Shown here: piece by piece, positions 33,237 to 41,368 of the stretch
Numbering within the stretch: position 1 is the first letter of the stretch
Layout: each line of letters begins with the position of its first letter
Origin: Virgifigura deserti
GTDB lineage: Bacteria; Pseudomonadota; Alphaproteobacteria; Dongiales; Dongiaceae
Assembly: GCA_003576685.1 (NCBI GenBank)
Contig: QOZR01000015.1
Location: 1-64,000 of the forward strand
Direction of reading: 5' to 3'
DNA length: 64,000 bases
Notes under the pieces: model-generated
What the model was told of the DNA's origin: nothing
Database searches by the model: none
What the model saw: the letters and a program-made list of their open reading frames with translations, nothing else
Made by a program: the position numbers and the translations under genes

Positions 33237-34616
33237 TTAATACCGGTGCATGTCGGGACGCCCGACCGTGTGCTGGGATCCGGCAAGCGGGACCATGGCG
33301 AGCGCAGAGGCCTCCATGGTCAGCGCCGCAAGATCCTCCGGCTCGAGCGAATGCACGTTGGTCTTGCCGCAGGCCCGCGCCATCATCTGGCACTCGATGG
33401 CGAGGCAGTGCAGGAAGTTGTAGACGCGCTCGGCCGCCTCATCGGGATCGAGACGCTTGCGGAGTTCCGGATCCTGGGTCGTGACACCGACAGGGCAACG
33501 GCCTGTATGGCAGTGATAGCAGTCGCCGGCCTCGACACCGACCTCGTTGATGTAGTCGGCCTCGGGGATGTCCTTGTTGCAGTTCAACGCCATCAGCGCC
33601 GAGTGGCCGATCGCGACCGCGTCCGCTCCAAGGGCGATGGCCTTGGCCACATCGGCGCCGTTGCGGATACCGCCGGCATAGACCAGCGAGATCTCGCCCG
33701 TCTTGCCGACATCGTCCAGCGCCTTGCGCGCCTGGCGGATCGCGGCGATGCCGGGCACGCCGGTTTCCTCGGTCGCCAAATGCGGGCCGGCGCCGGTGCT
33801 GCCTTCCATACCGTCGATATAGATGCTGTCCGGACCGGTCTTCGCCGCCATGCGGACGTCGTCATAGACGCGCGCCGCGCCGAGCTTGAGCTGGATCGGG
33901 ATCTCCCAGTTGGTCGCCTCCCGGATCTCCTGGATCTTGAGCGCGAGATCGTCGGGACCGAGCCAGTCGGGATGACGGGCAGGCGAGCGCTGGTCGATGC
34001 CGGCCGGCAGCGAGCGCATCTCCGCCACCTGGTCGGTCACCTTCTGGCCCATCAGATGGCCGCCGAGACCGACCTTGCAGCCCTGGCCGATGAAGAATTC
34101 GACCGCGTCGGCAAGCTGCAGGTGATGCGGGTTGAAGCCATAGCGCGACTGGATGCACTGGTAGAACCATTTCGACGAGAACCGCCGCTCGTCGGGGATC
34201 ATGCCGCCCTCGCCCGAGCAGGTTGCGGTCCCGGCCATCGTGGCGCCGCGCGCGAGCGCGATCTTCGACTCGAAGCTCAGCGCGCCGAAGCTCATGCCGG
34301 TGATGTAGATCGGAATATCGAGCTCCAGCGGCCGCTTCGCCTTAGGACCGATGATCGTCTTCGTCAGGCACTTCTCGCGATAGCCTTCGATGACGAAGCG
34401 GGTCAGCGTGCCGGGCAGGAAGGTGAGATCGTCCCAGGTCGGGATCTTCTTGAAAAGCGAGAAGCCGCGCATCCGGTAGCGGCCGAGCTCCGCCTTGATG
34501 TGGATATCGTCGATGACTTCATGCGGGAAGATGAAGCTACGACCGAGGAGACTCGTGTTGCGCTTCGGCTTCTTCCCGGCCGGTGCCGTCTGCGGCGCCT
34601 GTTTCTCTTTCGCCAT
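33237..34616 (-). CDS. GlxD-like FMN-binding glutamate synthase subunit, second module
   Basis: 459 aa, paralogue of MgsC. The FMN domain is intact (ITGMSFGALSFESKIALARG, TCSGEGGM, SLVYAGGIRNGADVAKAIALGAD). Unlike MgsC it keeps a cysteine cluster CYHCHTGRCPVGVTTQDPEL (Cys at about 366, 369, 374). Its C-x4-C-P-V-G part matches the 3Fe-4S region of glutamate synthase. It should therefore move electrons through an Fe-S cluster. It lies downstream of the GlxB- and GlxC-like genes in the same operon. The amine substrate is unknown. Confidence 0.85.
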   Translation of the reverse strand: MAKEKQAPQTAPAGKKPKRNTSLLGRSFIFPHEVIDDIHIKAELGRYRMRGFSLFKKIPTWDDLTFLPGTLTRFVIEGYREKCLTKTIIGPKAKRPLELDIPIYITGMSFGALSFESKIALARGATMAGTATCSGEGGMIPDERRFSSKWFYQCIQSRYGFNPHHLQLADAVEFFIGQGCKVGLGGHLMGQKVTDQVAEMRSLPAGIDQRSPARHPDWLGPDDLALKIQEIREATNWEIPIQLKLGAARVYDDVRMAAKTGPDSIYIDGMEGSTGAGPHLATEETGVPGIAAIRQARKALDDVGKTGEISLVYAGGIRNGADVAKAIALGADAVAIGHSALMALNCNKDIPEADYINEVGVEAGDCYHCHTGRCPVGVTTQDPELRKRLDPDEAAERVYNFLHCLAIECQMMARACGKTNVHSLEPEDLAALTMEASALAMVPLAGSQHTVGRPDMHRY

Positions 34617-34661
34617 GTTTACCTGTTCCTTTCGTTCGAGCCTGCGAGGATCGGCCGAGGC

Positions 34662-35495
34662 CTAAAGCACGATCTTCTTTTCGGACGGCTCGAGATTGTC
34701 GTAGTTCCAGAGCTTCTTGCCGGCGACGATCTTGGTCATGTTCTCGACGCCGTTCGGCGTCTCCAGCCCGTAAAGCTTCAGCTTGCGATTCAGCCAAGCC
34801 ACGTCGAGATCGGTCATCTCACCCGGAACGGCATCGACGCCGAGGTCGGCGATCTTGCCGCCCACATAGATCGTGCCGTCATACATGGAATCGCCGAGGT
34901 TCTTGCCGGCGTCGCCAAGAACGACCATGCGGCCGCGCTGCATCATGAAGCCGGAGAAGGCGCCGGTGCGGCCGCCGACGATGATAGTGCCGCCCTTCAT
35001 ATCGATGCCGGTTCGGGCGCCGACGTCACCGAGGCAGACCAGATCGCCGCCACGCAGCGCAGCGCCAAAGGTCGAGCCTGCGTTCTTCTCGACGATGATG
35101 GTGCCCGCCATCATGTTCTCGCCGCAGGACCAGCCCACGCGGCCCTTGATACGGATGTTCGGGCCGTCGATCAGGCCGCAACCGAAATAGCCGAGACTGC
35201 CCTCGATATAGAGCTGCAGGCGGTTCAGGATGCCGACGGCAACGCCGTGCTTGGCGCCAGGGTTCTTCAGCACGATGGTGCCGTAGCCCTGGCTCATCAA
35301 CTCGCGAAGCTTCAGGTTGATCTGCTTCGCGTCGAGCGGTCCGGCGTCGAGCTCCGTGCGTTTGTTGAAGTCGACGTCGAACGACCCCGGATAGACGAAA
35401 TTCTCCTCCTCCTCGGGCGAGAAGAAGCGTTGCTGGGTGCGACCGGCGAGCTGCTCGGTGTGCATCCCCATTTCGTGAGAGATATGCTGTTTCAT
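34662..35495 (-). CDS. GlxC-like GXGXG-domain subunit, second module
   Basis: 277 aa, about 50 residues longer than MgsB. The extension (MKQHISHEMGMHTEQLAGRT through FSPEEEENFVYPGSFDVDF) is absent from the first module. The beta-helix core is clear: GYFGCGLIDGPNIRIKG, SCGENMMAGTIIV, ARTGIDMKGGTIIVGGRTGA, GRMVVLGDAGKNLGDSMYDG. The start ATG at 35495 overlaps the upstream stop by 4 nt (ATGA); a longer TTG-initiated version is less likely. Confidence 0.85.
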   Translation of the reverse strand: MKQHISHEMGMHTEQLAGRTQQRFFSPEEEENFVYPGSFDVDFNKRTELDAGPLDAKQINLKLRELMSQGYGTIVLKNPGAKHGVAVGILNRLQLYIEGSLGYFGCGLIDGPNIRIKGRVGWSCGENMMAGTIIVEKNAGSTFGAALRGGDLVCLGDVGARTGIDMKGGTIIVGGRTGAFSGFMMQRGRMVVLGDAGKNLGDSMYDGTIYVGGKIADLGVDAVPGEMTDLDVAWLNRKLKLYGLETPNGVENMTKIVAGKKLWNYDNLEPSEKKIVL

Positions 35496-36433
35496 GCGTG
35501 GCTCTTCCAAACGCGAACTTCGCCCTCGTAAGGATCGAAGGTGTTGATTTCGTGCGGGAACACGCTGCGGATCGCGACCTCTTCCGAGGCCAGGCCGATG
35601 AAGTCGTCACCCTCGTAGAGGACCATCGGCTTCGCCGCCATCGTGTCCTTGGCCATGCCGAGGCTGTCGGACGTCGCAACCAGATAGGTGAAGACGCCAT
35701 CGAGTTCCTCGATCGAGTCGCGCATGGCGTCCTCGAGCTCGGCTCCCTGCTCCATCTTGTCGGCGAGATAGACGGCGATCAGCTCCGAGTCGCAGTTCGA
35801 CATGAACCGATGGCCCCGCCGCTCGAGAGCGCGCCGGCCGTTCCAGTAGTTCGTGAGCTGGCCGTTATGCACCACCGAGACATCGGCGAAGGGATAGGCC
35901 CAATAGGGATGGGCCGAGCGGATATCGACGTCGGACTCCGTCGCCATGCGGGTGTGGCCGATGGCGTGCGTGCCGCTGAAGCTGGAGAGGCTGTACTGAT
36001 TGGCGACGCGACCGGCGTCGCCGAGATCCTTGATCAACTCCAGCCCATGGCCGAGCGACAGGATCTCCGCGCCATCGACATCCTCGATATAATCGGCCAG
36101 CTTCCGCCGGTCGCCGTCATATTTCATCCGATAACGGAAGGCGTATTCGGTCGCCGGCTCCTCCTCGACGATCTTCGCGCCAAGTTCCTCCAGCCGACGG
36201 TTCACTTCCGCCTTGCGCTGCTTCACCTGGTCGTGGATGTCGAAGCCCTTGTTCATCTCCTCCTGCTCGGCGACCTTGAACCGCATGACAAGCTCGTCGC
36301 TCTTGGGCTTGCCGTAGAGCGCGAATCCGGTCGAGTCCGGTCCACGATGCTTGAGGGACTGCAGCATCGAGGTCATTTCCCGGCCGATGTCGCCGGTCTT
36401 ACGCCGATGTATCAATCCGGCTATTCCGCACAT
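35492..36433 (-). CDS. GlxB-like Ntn amidotransferase subunit, second module
   Basis: 313 aa with catalytic Cys2 (MCGIAGLIHRRKTGDIG), RGPDSTGFALYG, GHTRMATESDVDIRSAHPYW, VVHNGQLTNYWNGRRAL and NCDSELIAVYLADKM. It resembles MgsA but carries an insert of charged helices (about residues 55-95) that MgsA lacks. It should hydrolyse a gamma-glutamyl amide and feed the released amine to the GlxC/GlxD partners. It follows the GS-like gene by 20 nt. Confidence 0.86.
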   Translation of the reverse strand: MCGIAGLIHRRKTGDIGREMTSMLQSLKHRGPDSTGFALYGKPKSDELVMRFKVAEQEEMNKGFDIHDQVKQRKAEVNRRLEELGAKIVEEEPATEYAFRYRMKYDGDRRKLADYIEDVDGAEILSLGHGLELIKDLGDAGRVANQYSLSSFSGTHAIGHTRMATESDVDIRSAHPYWAYPFADVSVVHNGQLTNYWNGRRALERRGHRFMSNCDSELIAVYLADKMEQGAELEDAMRDSIEELDGVFTYLVATSDSLGMAKDTMAAKPMVLYEGDDFIGLASEEVAIRSVFPHEINTFDPYEGEVRVWKSHA

Positions 36434-36453
36434 TGCGTAGAACTCCCTTCACT

Positions 36454-37920
36454 TTAAGGCAGGTAATCCCAGTAGGTCTCGACGTCCCAGTCCGTGACGG
36501 TGGCCATGTACTTCTCCCACTCGTCGCGCTTGTAATGCGTGAAGACCTTGTACATCTCGTCCGGCATCGCCTCCCGGATCACGGTGTCGTTCTCGAGTTC
36601 GGTCAGCGCCTCGCCCAGCGACATCGGCAGCTTCTTCACCTTCTTGCCGGCCGCCATCGCCTCGTAGATGTTGCGCTCCTCGGGCTCGCCCGGGTCGAGC
36701 TTGTTCTTGATGCCGTCGTCGAACGCCTTGAGCAGCGCGCCGGCCATCAGATACGGGTTCACCATCGAATCGACCGAGCGGTATTCGAACCGGCCGGGCG
36801 CGGAGACGCGCAGGGCACAGGTCCGGTTCTGATAGCCCCAGTCGGCATAGACCGGCGCCCAGAAGCCGGTATCCCACAGCCGGCGATAGGAATTGACCGT
36901 CGACGAACCGATCGCGGTCAGCGCACCCAGATGCCGGATCACACCGCCGATGCTGTAGAGGCCGATCGGACCAGGCTTGCCCTCGCCATTCTCGGGCAGG
37001 AAGGTGTTCTCGCCGCCCTTGCGATAGAGGAAGTTCTGCTCCATTCCCGGCATCGGATCCTGGTGCAGCGTGTTGAGCCGGTCCTCGCCGCCATGCCAAA
37101 GCGACAGGTTGTGATGGCAGCCCGAGGCCGAGACGCCCATGAACGGCTTCGACATGAAGCAGGCGATCAGGTTGAACTCGCGGGCGACCTGCGCGCAGAT
37201 CTGCCGGTAGGTGGTCAGCCGGTCGGCGGTGCGCAGCGCGTCGTCGAAGGTGAAGTTCAGCTCGAGCTGGCCGGGGGCGTCCTCGTGATCGCCCTGGATC
37301 ATGTCCAGGCCCATCGCCTCGGCGTACTCGATGACCTTCATGAACACCGGGCGCAGCGATTCGAACTGGTCGATGTGATAGCAGTTCGGCTTCGAGAAGC
37401 CGCCGGACGGCAGCCCGTCCTCGCCCTTTCTCAGCCACATCATCTCCGGCTCGGTGCCGTGGCGCAGATGCAGACCGTTATGGTCCTTCTGGAACTGCTC
37501 GTGGATGATCCTGAGATTGCCGCGGCAGTCGGAGGTCAGGTGACCACCCGGGTTCACCCTCTCCTCGCGATTGCGGAAGCAGGTGCAGAAGACGCGCGCG
37601 ATCCGCTTGTCCCAGGGGAGCTGAACGAAGGTGTCCGGGTCGGGAATGCCGACCAGCTCCGACGCCTCCGGCCCATAGCCGATATAGTTGCGATGACGAT
37701 CGACGAAGAGATTCGCGGTCGATCCGTAGACGAGCTGGAAGCCACGCTCGGCGATCTGCTCCCAATGGTCGGACGGTACGCCCTTGCCGACGATGCGGCC
37801 GGTCACGGAGACGAATTGGTAGTAGATGTATTTGATGCCCAGTTCGTCGATCTTCGACCGGACCTGCTTGACCAGTTCCGCGCGCCCTTCAGCGCTTACA
37901 TATGCCTCCAAATCGGTCAT
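36454..37920 (-). CDS. Glutamine synthetase-fold amine ligase, second module
   Basis: 488 aa, longer than GmaS by about 50 residues. GS signatures are present but divergent: TEPEMMWLRKG for the usual ExEF, GDHEDAPGQLELNFTFDDA, SASGCHHNLSLWHGGED, NSYRRLWDTGFWAP and NRTCALRVSAPGRFEYRS. The N-terminal region YIYYQFVSVTGRIVGKGVP is the beta-grasp. By analogy with GmaS it would attach an amine to the gamma-carboxyl of glutamate with ATP. The larger size and altered pocket suggest an amine other than methylamine. It is the second gene in its operon, 131 nt after the FAD oxidoreductase, and the candidate operator site lies in that gap. Confidence 0.8.
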   Translation of the reverse strand: MTDLEAYVSAEGRAELVKQVRSKIDELGIKYIYYQFVSVTGRIVGKGVPSDHWEQIAERGFQLVYGSTANLFVDRHRNYIGYGPEASELVGIPDPDTFVQLPWDKRIARVFCTCFRNREERVNPGGHLTSDCRGNLRIIHEQFQKDHNGLHLRHGTEPEMMWLRKGEDGLPSGGFSKPNCYHIDQFESLRPVFMKVIEYAEAMGLDMIQGDHEDAPGQLELNFTFDDALRTADRLTTYRQICAQVAREFNLIACFMSKPFMGVSASGCHHNLSLWHGGEDRLNTLHQDPMPGMEQNFLYRKGGENTFLPENGEGKPGPIGLYSIGGVIRHLGALTAIGSSTVNSYRRLWDTGFWAPVYADWGYQNRTCALRVSAPGRFEYRSVDSMVNPYLMAGALLKAFDDGIKNKLDPGEPEERNIYEAMAAGKKVKKLPMSLGEALTELENDTVIREAMPDEMYKVFTHYKRDEWEKYMATVTDWDVETYWDYLP

Positions 37921-38002
37921 GGTTTACCCCTGTCCTGTTAGGATTGATGGAACGTTTCCTCTACGAAGGGGGGTTGGCTCGGACTGGCCAACGCAAACCA
38001 TT

Positions 38003-38019
38003 TCCAAACCAATTTATTC
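38003..38019. promoter_or_regulatory. Candidate GntR operator upstream of the second GS-like gene
   Basis: TCCAAACCAATTTATTC differs at two positions from TTCAAACCAATTTTTTC at 39501-39517, which lies before the gntR gene. Both sit in short intergenic gaps of the same cluster. Just upstream, CAAACCATTT repeats the core. Binding by the adjacent GntR regulator is inferred. Confidence 0.4.
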
Positions 38020-38051
38020 CTCCCTGTCCATATTATGCCGTCGCTCCCGGA

Positions 38052-39392
38052 TTAGCTCCAGGGGAACGGGCTGTTTGAGGTCGGATGGAGCCGACCTTCG
38101 GCGAAGCGTGAAAACCGGAAGGGCTCGAGCAGCTCGCTGCCTGCACCCACGATATCGTCAGCGACCAGCTTGCCGACCCCGATCATCTTATAGCCGTGGT
38201 TTGAATCGGCGATGATGTAGGCGTTCTCGCAGAATCGGTCGAAGACCGGGAAGCTGTCGGCCGTGAAGCAGCCGATGCCACCCGACGGCTCCTTCTTGTA
38301 GACCTTGATCTGCCCCTCGAAGCGCTTCTGGCAGAAGGCCAGCGCCGAGCACCACATATGGGCGAAATCGTCGCCAACGATGAAGTCGGGCGAGTCGGGG
38401 CCGTAGGGGTCAACCGCCACTTCGTCGGGCGGCGTCTCGATCTTGTAGGGCATGGCGCCGCCCTGGATGCCGCCGAAATTGAAGTCCGGCTTGTAGTAGA
38501 TGCCCCAGAGCCGATCGGTGACGACCGAGCCGTCGACATCGGAGTAGAGCGTCGCGTCGGTGTCGACATGGATCACCGGCGGCATCTTGCCGTCATTGGT
38601 CCGCTGCAGCTTCGGATCGACGCCGAGGGTGCCCTCCTGCAGGCTCCAATAAGCCCACATCGGCACGTTCTCGTGCGTCCTGCCGTCGCGCCCCTTGATG
38701 TTGATCGCGTTGGGCAGCTCGAGCATGTCCCAGATATGCTTGACCCACGGGCCGACGCCGACGATCACCTGATCGCAAGCGATCGTGCCGCGGTCGGTCT
38801 CCACCGCCTTCACGGCGCCGCCATTGTCCCGCTGCATGCCGGTGACCTTGACGCCGGTCAGGATCCGGACGCCCTCGCTCTCGGCCTTCTTCGCCAGGCC
38901 GTACATCGAGGCGCGGTTGTTGGCGTAGCCGCCCCGCTTCTCGTGCAGGACCGAGGTGATGCCCTTGGCCTGCCAATCGTCGAGCAGGCCTTTCATGTAG
39001 GTCATGCTGTCGGCCTCGCCCTCGATGAAGACCGACTCGTAGCCGATCTCCTTCTGCTCCTTGGCGATCTGGGCGACGTCCTTGTGCATCACCTCGGGGC
39101 TGATCTGCATATAGCCCACGGGATGATAGCTGTAGGCTTCGGGATCGCTCTCCCAGATCGAGACGCTGTGCGCCATCAGGCGGCGCATCGCCGGCTGGAA
39201 GTAGTTGTTCCGCACCACGCCGCAGGCGATCCCCGACGCGCCGGAGGCAATGCCCCCCTTGTCGACGACCAGGATGTCCTTGCCGCTGCCCTTGCCGCGT
39301 TCCCGCAGGTTCTTCGCCAAGTGATAGGCGGAACTCAGCCCGTGAATTCCGGCACCGATGATGAGGTATTTAACGTGTGAGGGTATAGCCAT
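38052..39392 (-). CDS. FAD-dependent oxidoreductase (DAO/SoxB-like) of the second module
   Basis: 446 aa. The FAD motif is KYLIIGAGIHGLSSAYHLA and the SoxB-like signature becomes GASGIACGVVRNNYF. At the position of the covalent-FMN histidine of SoxB (GAIARHDAV in mgdA) it reads GGYANNRAS (residues 154-162), so no histidine. There are no alpha, gamma or delta partner genes nearby. It is therefore likely a stand-alone secondary-amine dehydrogenase that would oxidise the N-substituted glutamate made by the module. It is the first gene of the operon. Confidence 0.84.
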   Translation of the reverse strand: MAIPSHVKYLIIGAGIHGLSSAYHLAKNLRERGKGSGKDILVVDKGGIASGASGIACGVVRNNYFQPAMRRLMAHSVSIWESDPEAYSYHPVGYMQISPEVMHKDVAQIAKEQKEIGYESVFIEGEADSMTYMKGLLDDWQAKGITSVLHEKRGGYANNRASMYGLAKKAESEGVRILTGVKVTGMQRDNGGAVKAVETDRGTIACDQVIVGVGPWVKHIWDMLELPNAINIKGRDGRTHENVPMWAYWSLQEGTLGVDPKLQRTNDGKMPPVIHVDTDATLYSDVDGSVVTDRLWGIYYKPDFNFGGIQGGAMPYKIETPPDEVAVDPYGPDSPDFIVGDDFAHMWCSALAFCQKRFEGQIKVYKKEPSGGIGCFTADSFPVFDRFCENAYIIADSNHGYKMIGVGKLVADDIVGAGSELLEPFRFSRFAEGRLHPTSNSPFPWS

Positions 39393-39500
39393 GTTGCGTC
39401 CCTTCGCAGGCGACCCCGATGAAATCCCGACGCCATCTGCAGCGGCGGGACCATGGGCTTGACGGAATCGGATATTATTTCAATCATAAGACGGTCCGCT

Positions 39501-39517
39501 TTCAAACCAATTTTTTC
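39501..39517. promoter_or_regulatory. Candidate GntR operator upstream of gntR
   Basis: TTCAAACCAATTTTTTC lies 14 nt before the proposed gntR start and about 110 nt upstream of the divergent oxidoreductase gene. It shares 15 of 17 bases with 38003-38019. Its location suits autoregulation and control of the divergent operon. Confidence 0.4.
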
Positions 39518-39530
39518 AAAAGGCACAGAA

Positions 39531-40337
39531 ATGGCCAAAATTGGTGCGCGCGGCTTGCCGGATCCGGGGGCGCATGGCGGCGTGCTCGATTCGCCCGCCG
39601 GTGTCGCGAGCCTATCCGCCTCCGCAGCGCCCCGCCCGGGCACCCCGGACCGGGTCCTCAGCGACCCGGTCCGGGGCTCGGCCTGGATCACGGCGCAGCT
39701 GCGCCAAGCAATCATCGACGGTTGCTACGCCTATGGAGAAAAGCTACCGGCCGAGCGGCAATTGGCGGAGGCCTTCGGCGCCTCTCGCACGACGGTCCGG
39801 ATCGCCCTGGATCAGCTCGAGGAAGAACAGCTGGTCACGCGGCGGGTCGGCAGCGGCACCTTCGTCAATTTCCGTGCGCGGAGCCATACCGACGATATCG
39901 CCGAGCTGACCAGCCCAGTCGAACTGATCGAGGTCCGGCTCGGGATGGAGCCGCATATGACGCGGCTGGCCGTGCTCAACGCCACGGCCCGCGACATCGA
40001 TCGTCTCAGCGAGATGATCGACCGGGCGGAGGCATCGAGCGGCGATCCGGAGGGCTTCACCCTCTGGGACGAGCAGTTCCACCTTCTAATCGCCGAATGC
40101 ACGCACAATCCGCTGATGGTCTGGCTCTATCGCCAGATCAACGAGGTCCGCACCCACGACCAGTGGAACGCGATGAAGGACAAGGTCCTCACGACGGAGC
40201 GGATCACCGAGTACAACCGGCAGCATCGCAGTCTCTATGAGGCAATCCGCACCCGCGACGTCGAGGGTGCCGTCGCGATCGTCACCAATCACCTGCATTA
40301 TGCGCGGCGACAACTCCTGGGCGCGGACCAGGATTAG
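39531..40337 (+). CDS. GntR-family regulator, FadR/FCD subfamily
   Basis: About 268 aa from ATG 39531 (MAKIGARGLPDPGA); an earlier ATG at 39453 would add 26 residues across the candidate operator. The winged HTH is at about residues 50-115 (KLPAERQLAEAFGASRTTVR, EEQLVTRRVGSGTFV). The C-terminal FCD effector domain has the metal/ligand-type helices VELIEVRLGMEPHMTRLAV and WDEQFHLLIAECTHNPLM. It is divergent from the second amine module, so it most likely regulates it in response to a carboxylate or amine-derived acid. Confidence 0.88.
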   Translation: MAKIGARGLPDPGAHGGVLDSPAGVASLSASAAPRPGTPDRVLSDPVRGSAWITAQLRQAIIDGCYAYGEKLPAERQLAEAFGASRTTVRIALDQLEEEQLVTRRVGSGTFVNFRARSHTDDIAELTSPVELIEVRLGMEPHMTRLAVLNATARDIDRLSEMIDRAEASSGDPEGFTLWDEQFHLLIAECTHNPLMVWLYRQINEVRTHDQWNAMKDKVLTTERITEYNRQHRSLYEAIRTRDVEGAVAIVTNHLHYARRQLLGADQD

Positions 40338-40382
40338 AGTGCCTGGTGCCGCCGTCGGAGACAGCATGAAGAGGCGGCGAGC

Positions 40383-41240
40383 GTGACGCCGGGACTTTGG
40401 GGCGGCGTGACTGCGCTCAGCTGGGGCACCGCCGACTTCGTCGCCCGCTTCAGCGGGCGGGCGGTCGGCCACCAGAGCGCCCTGTTCGGCATGCTGCTCG
40501 TCGGCTCCGCAGTGCTCTCGCTCTGGGTCTGGCTCGCCGAGGTCCCGCTCCACTGGGCGCCCGCCGGACTCTGGCTGCTCGGCGCCGCGGGCATGACCAC
40601 GATGCTGGCGACCCTACTGCTCTATCAGGGGCTGGCGCGCGGACCGTTGTCCGTCGTCTCGCCCATCGTCGGCAGTTATCCGGCGCTCGTCGTGGCCTTC
40701 GCCGTGCTTGCCGGTGCGCGTCCCGACGCGGTGCAATGGGCAGCGATGGCGGCCACCCTGGTCGGGATCATCATCGTCGCCCGTTCCACCGGCCATTTCG
40801 AGGAGGCGGGCGTGGCGAGCCGCGGCGATCTGCGCAAGACCGTGGTCATCGCGCTCGGCTCCGCCGTGGCTTTCGCGGTCGCGGTTTCCACCGCCCAGCT
40901 CGCGGTCCCGATCTACGGCAATTTGCAGACTCTATGGGTTACGCGCGTCATCAGCCTGCTATCGCTTCTCGTTCTGTTTCTCGCCCAGCGTGCGGCGCCG
41001 ACGGTGCCGCTGCCTTGGTGGCCGGTCCTGGCGGCGCAAGGCCTGCTGGATGCCGGTGGCTATCTTGCGCTGTACGAGGGCAGCTATGGTGAGGGGGCCG
41101 AAATCGCCGCGGTCACCGCCTCGACCTTCGGTGCGGTCACGGCGGTGCTCGCGCGGCTCATCCTGCGCGAGCCGATACGCGCCGCGCAGTGGATCGGCAT
41201 CGCCGTTATCTTTTGCGGTGTTGCGGTGCTATCGATCTGA
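40383..41240 (+). CDS. EamA/DMT-family transporter
   Basis: 285 aa from a GTG start (MTPGLWGGVTALSWGTADFV) with about ten hydrophobic helices in two EamA repeats. Helices such as GLWLLGAAGMTTMLATLLLY and SVVSPIVGSYPALVVAF belong to the first repeat. LLDAGGYLALYEGSYG and IGIAVIFCGVAVLSI belong to the second. It is probably an exporter or importer of a small metabolite. It starts 45 nt after gntR on the same strand and might therefore be part of the second amine module's regulon. Confidence 0.82.
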   Translation: MTPGLWGGVTALSWGTADFVARFSGRAVGHQSALFGMLLVGSAVLSLWVWLAEVPLHWAPAGLWLLGAAGMTTMLATLLLYQGLARGPLSVVSPIVGSYPALVVAFAVLAGARPDAVQWAAMAATLVGIIIVARSTGHFEEAGVASRGDLRKTVVIALGSAVAFAVAVSTAQLAVPIYGNLQTLWVTRVISLLSLLVLFLAQRAAPTVPLPWWPVLAAQGLLDAGGYLALYEGSYGEGAEIAAVTASTFGAVTAVLARLILREPIRAAQWIGIAVIFCGVAVLSI

Positions 41241-41319
41241 CAGGGTCTGGTCCTGTCAGAGTACGATCCGATCAGGTTGAATGAACCTGACTGGTGAATC
41301 GTCCTCCATTTCACATGAT

Positions 41320-41368
41320 TAGAGTCTGGTCCGATCACATCGAACCGACGTGATCGGACCAGACTCTA
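41320..41368. repeat. Perfect 19-bp palindrome, likely bidirectional terminator
   Basis: Left arm TAGAGTCTGGTCCGATCAC (41320-41338) and right arm 41350-41368 are exact reverse complements around an 11-nt loop. The stop codon of the histidine kinase lies inside the right arm. Related but degenerate sequences occur at 41241-41319, 56281-56303, 56891-56920 and 58995-59035, so it is a dispersed family. Confidence 0.8.

Noticed and set aside
32652..35531. 959-codon plus-strand open frame
   Set aside because: Antisense to the GlxD/GlxC-like genes and the repeat; no recognisable motif.
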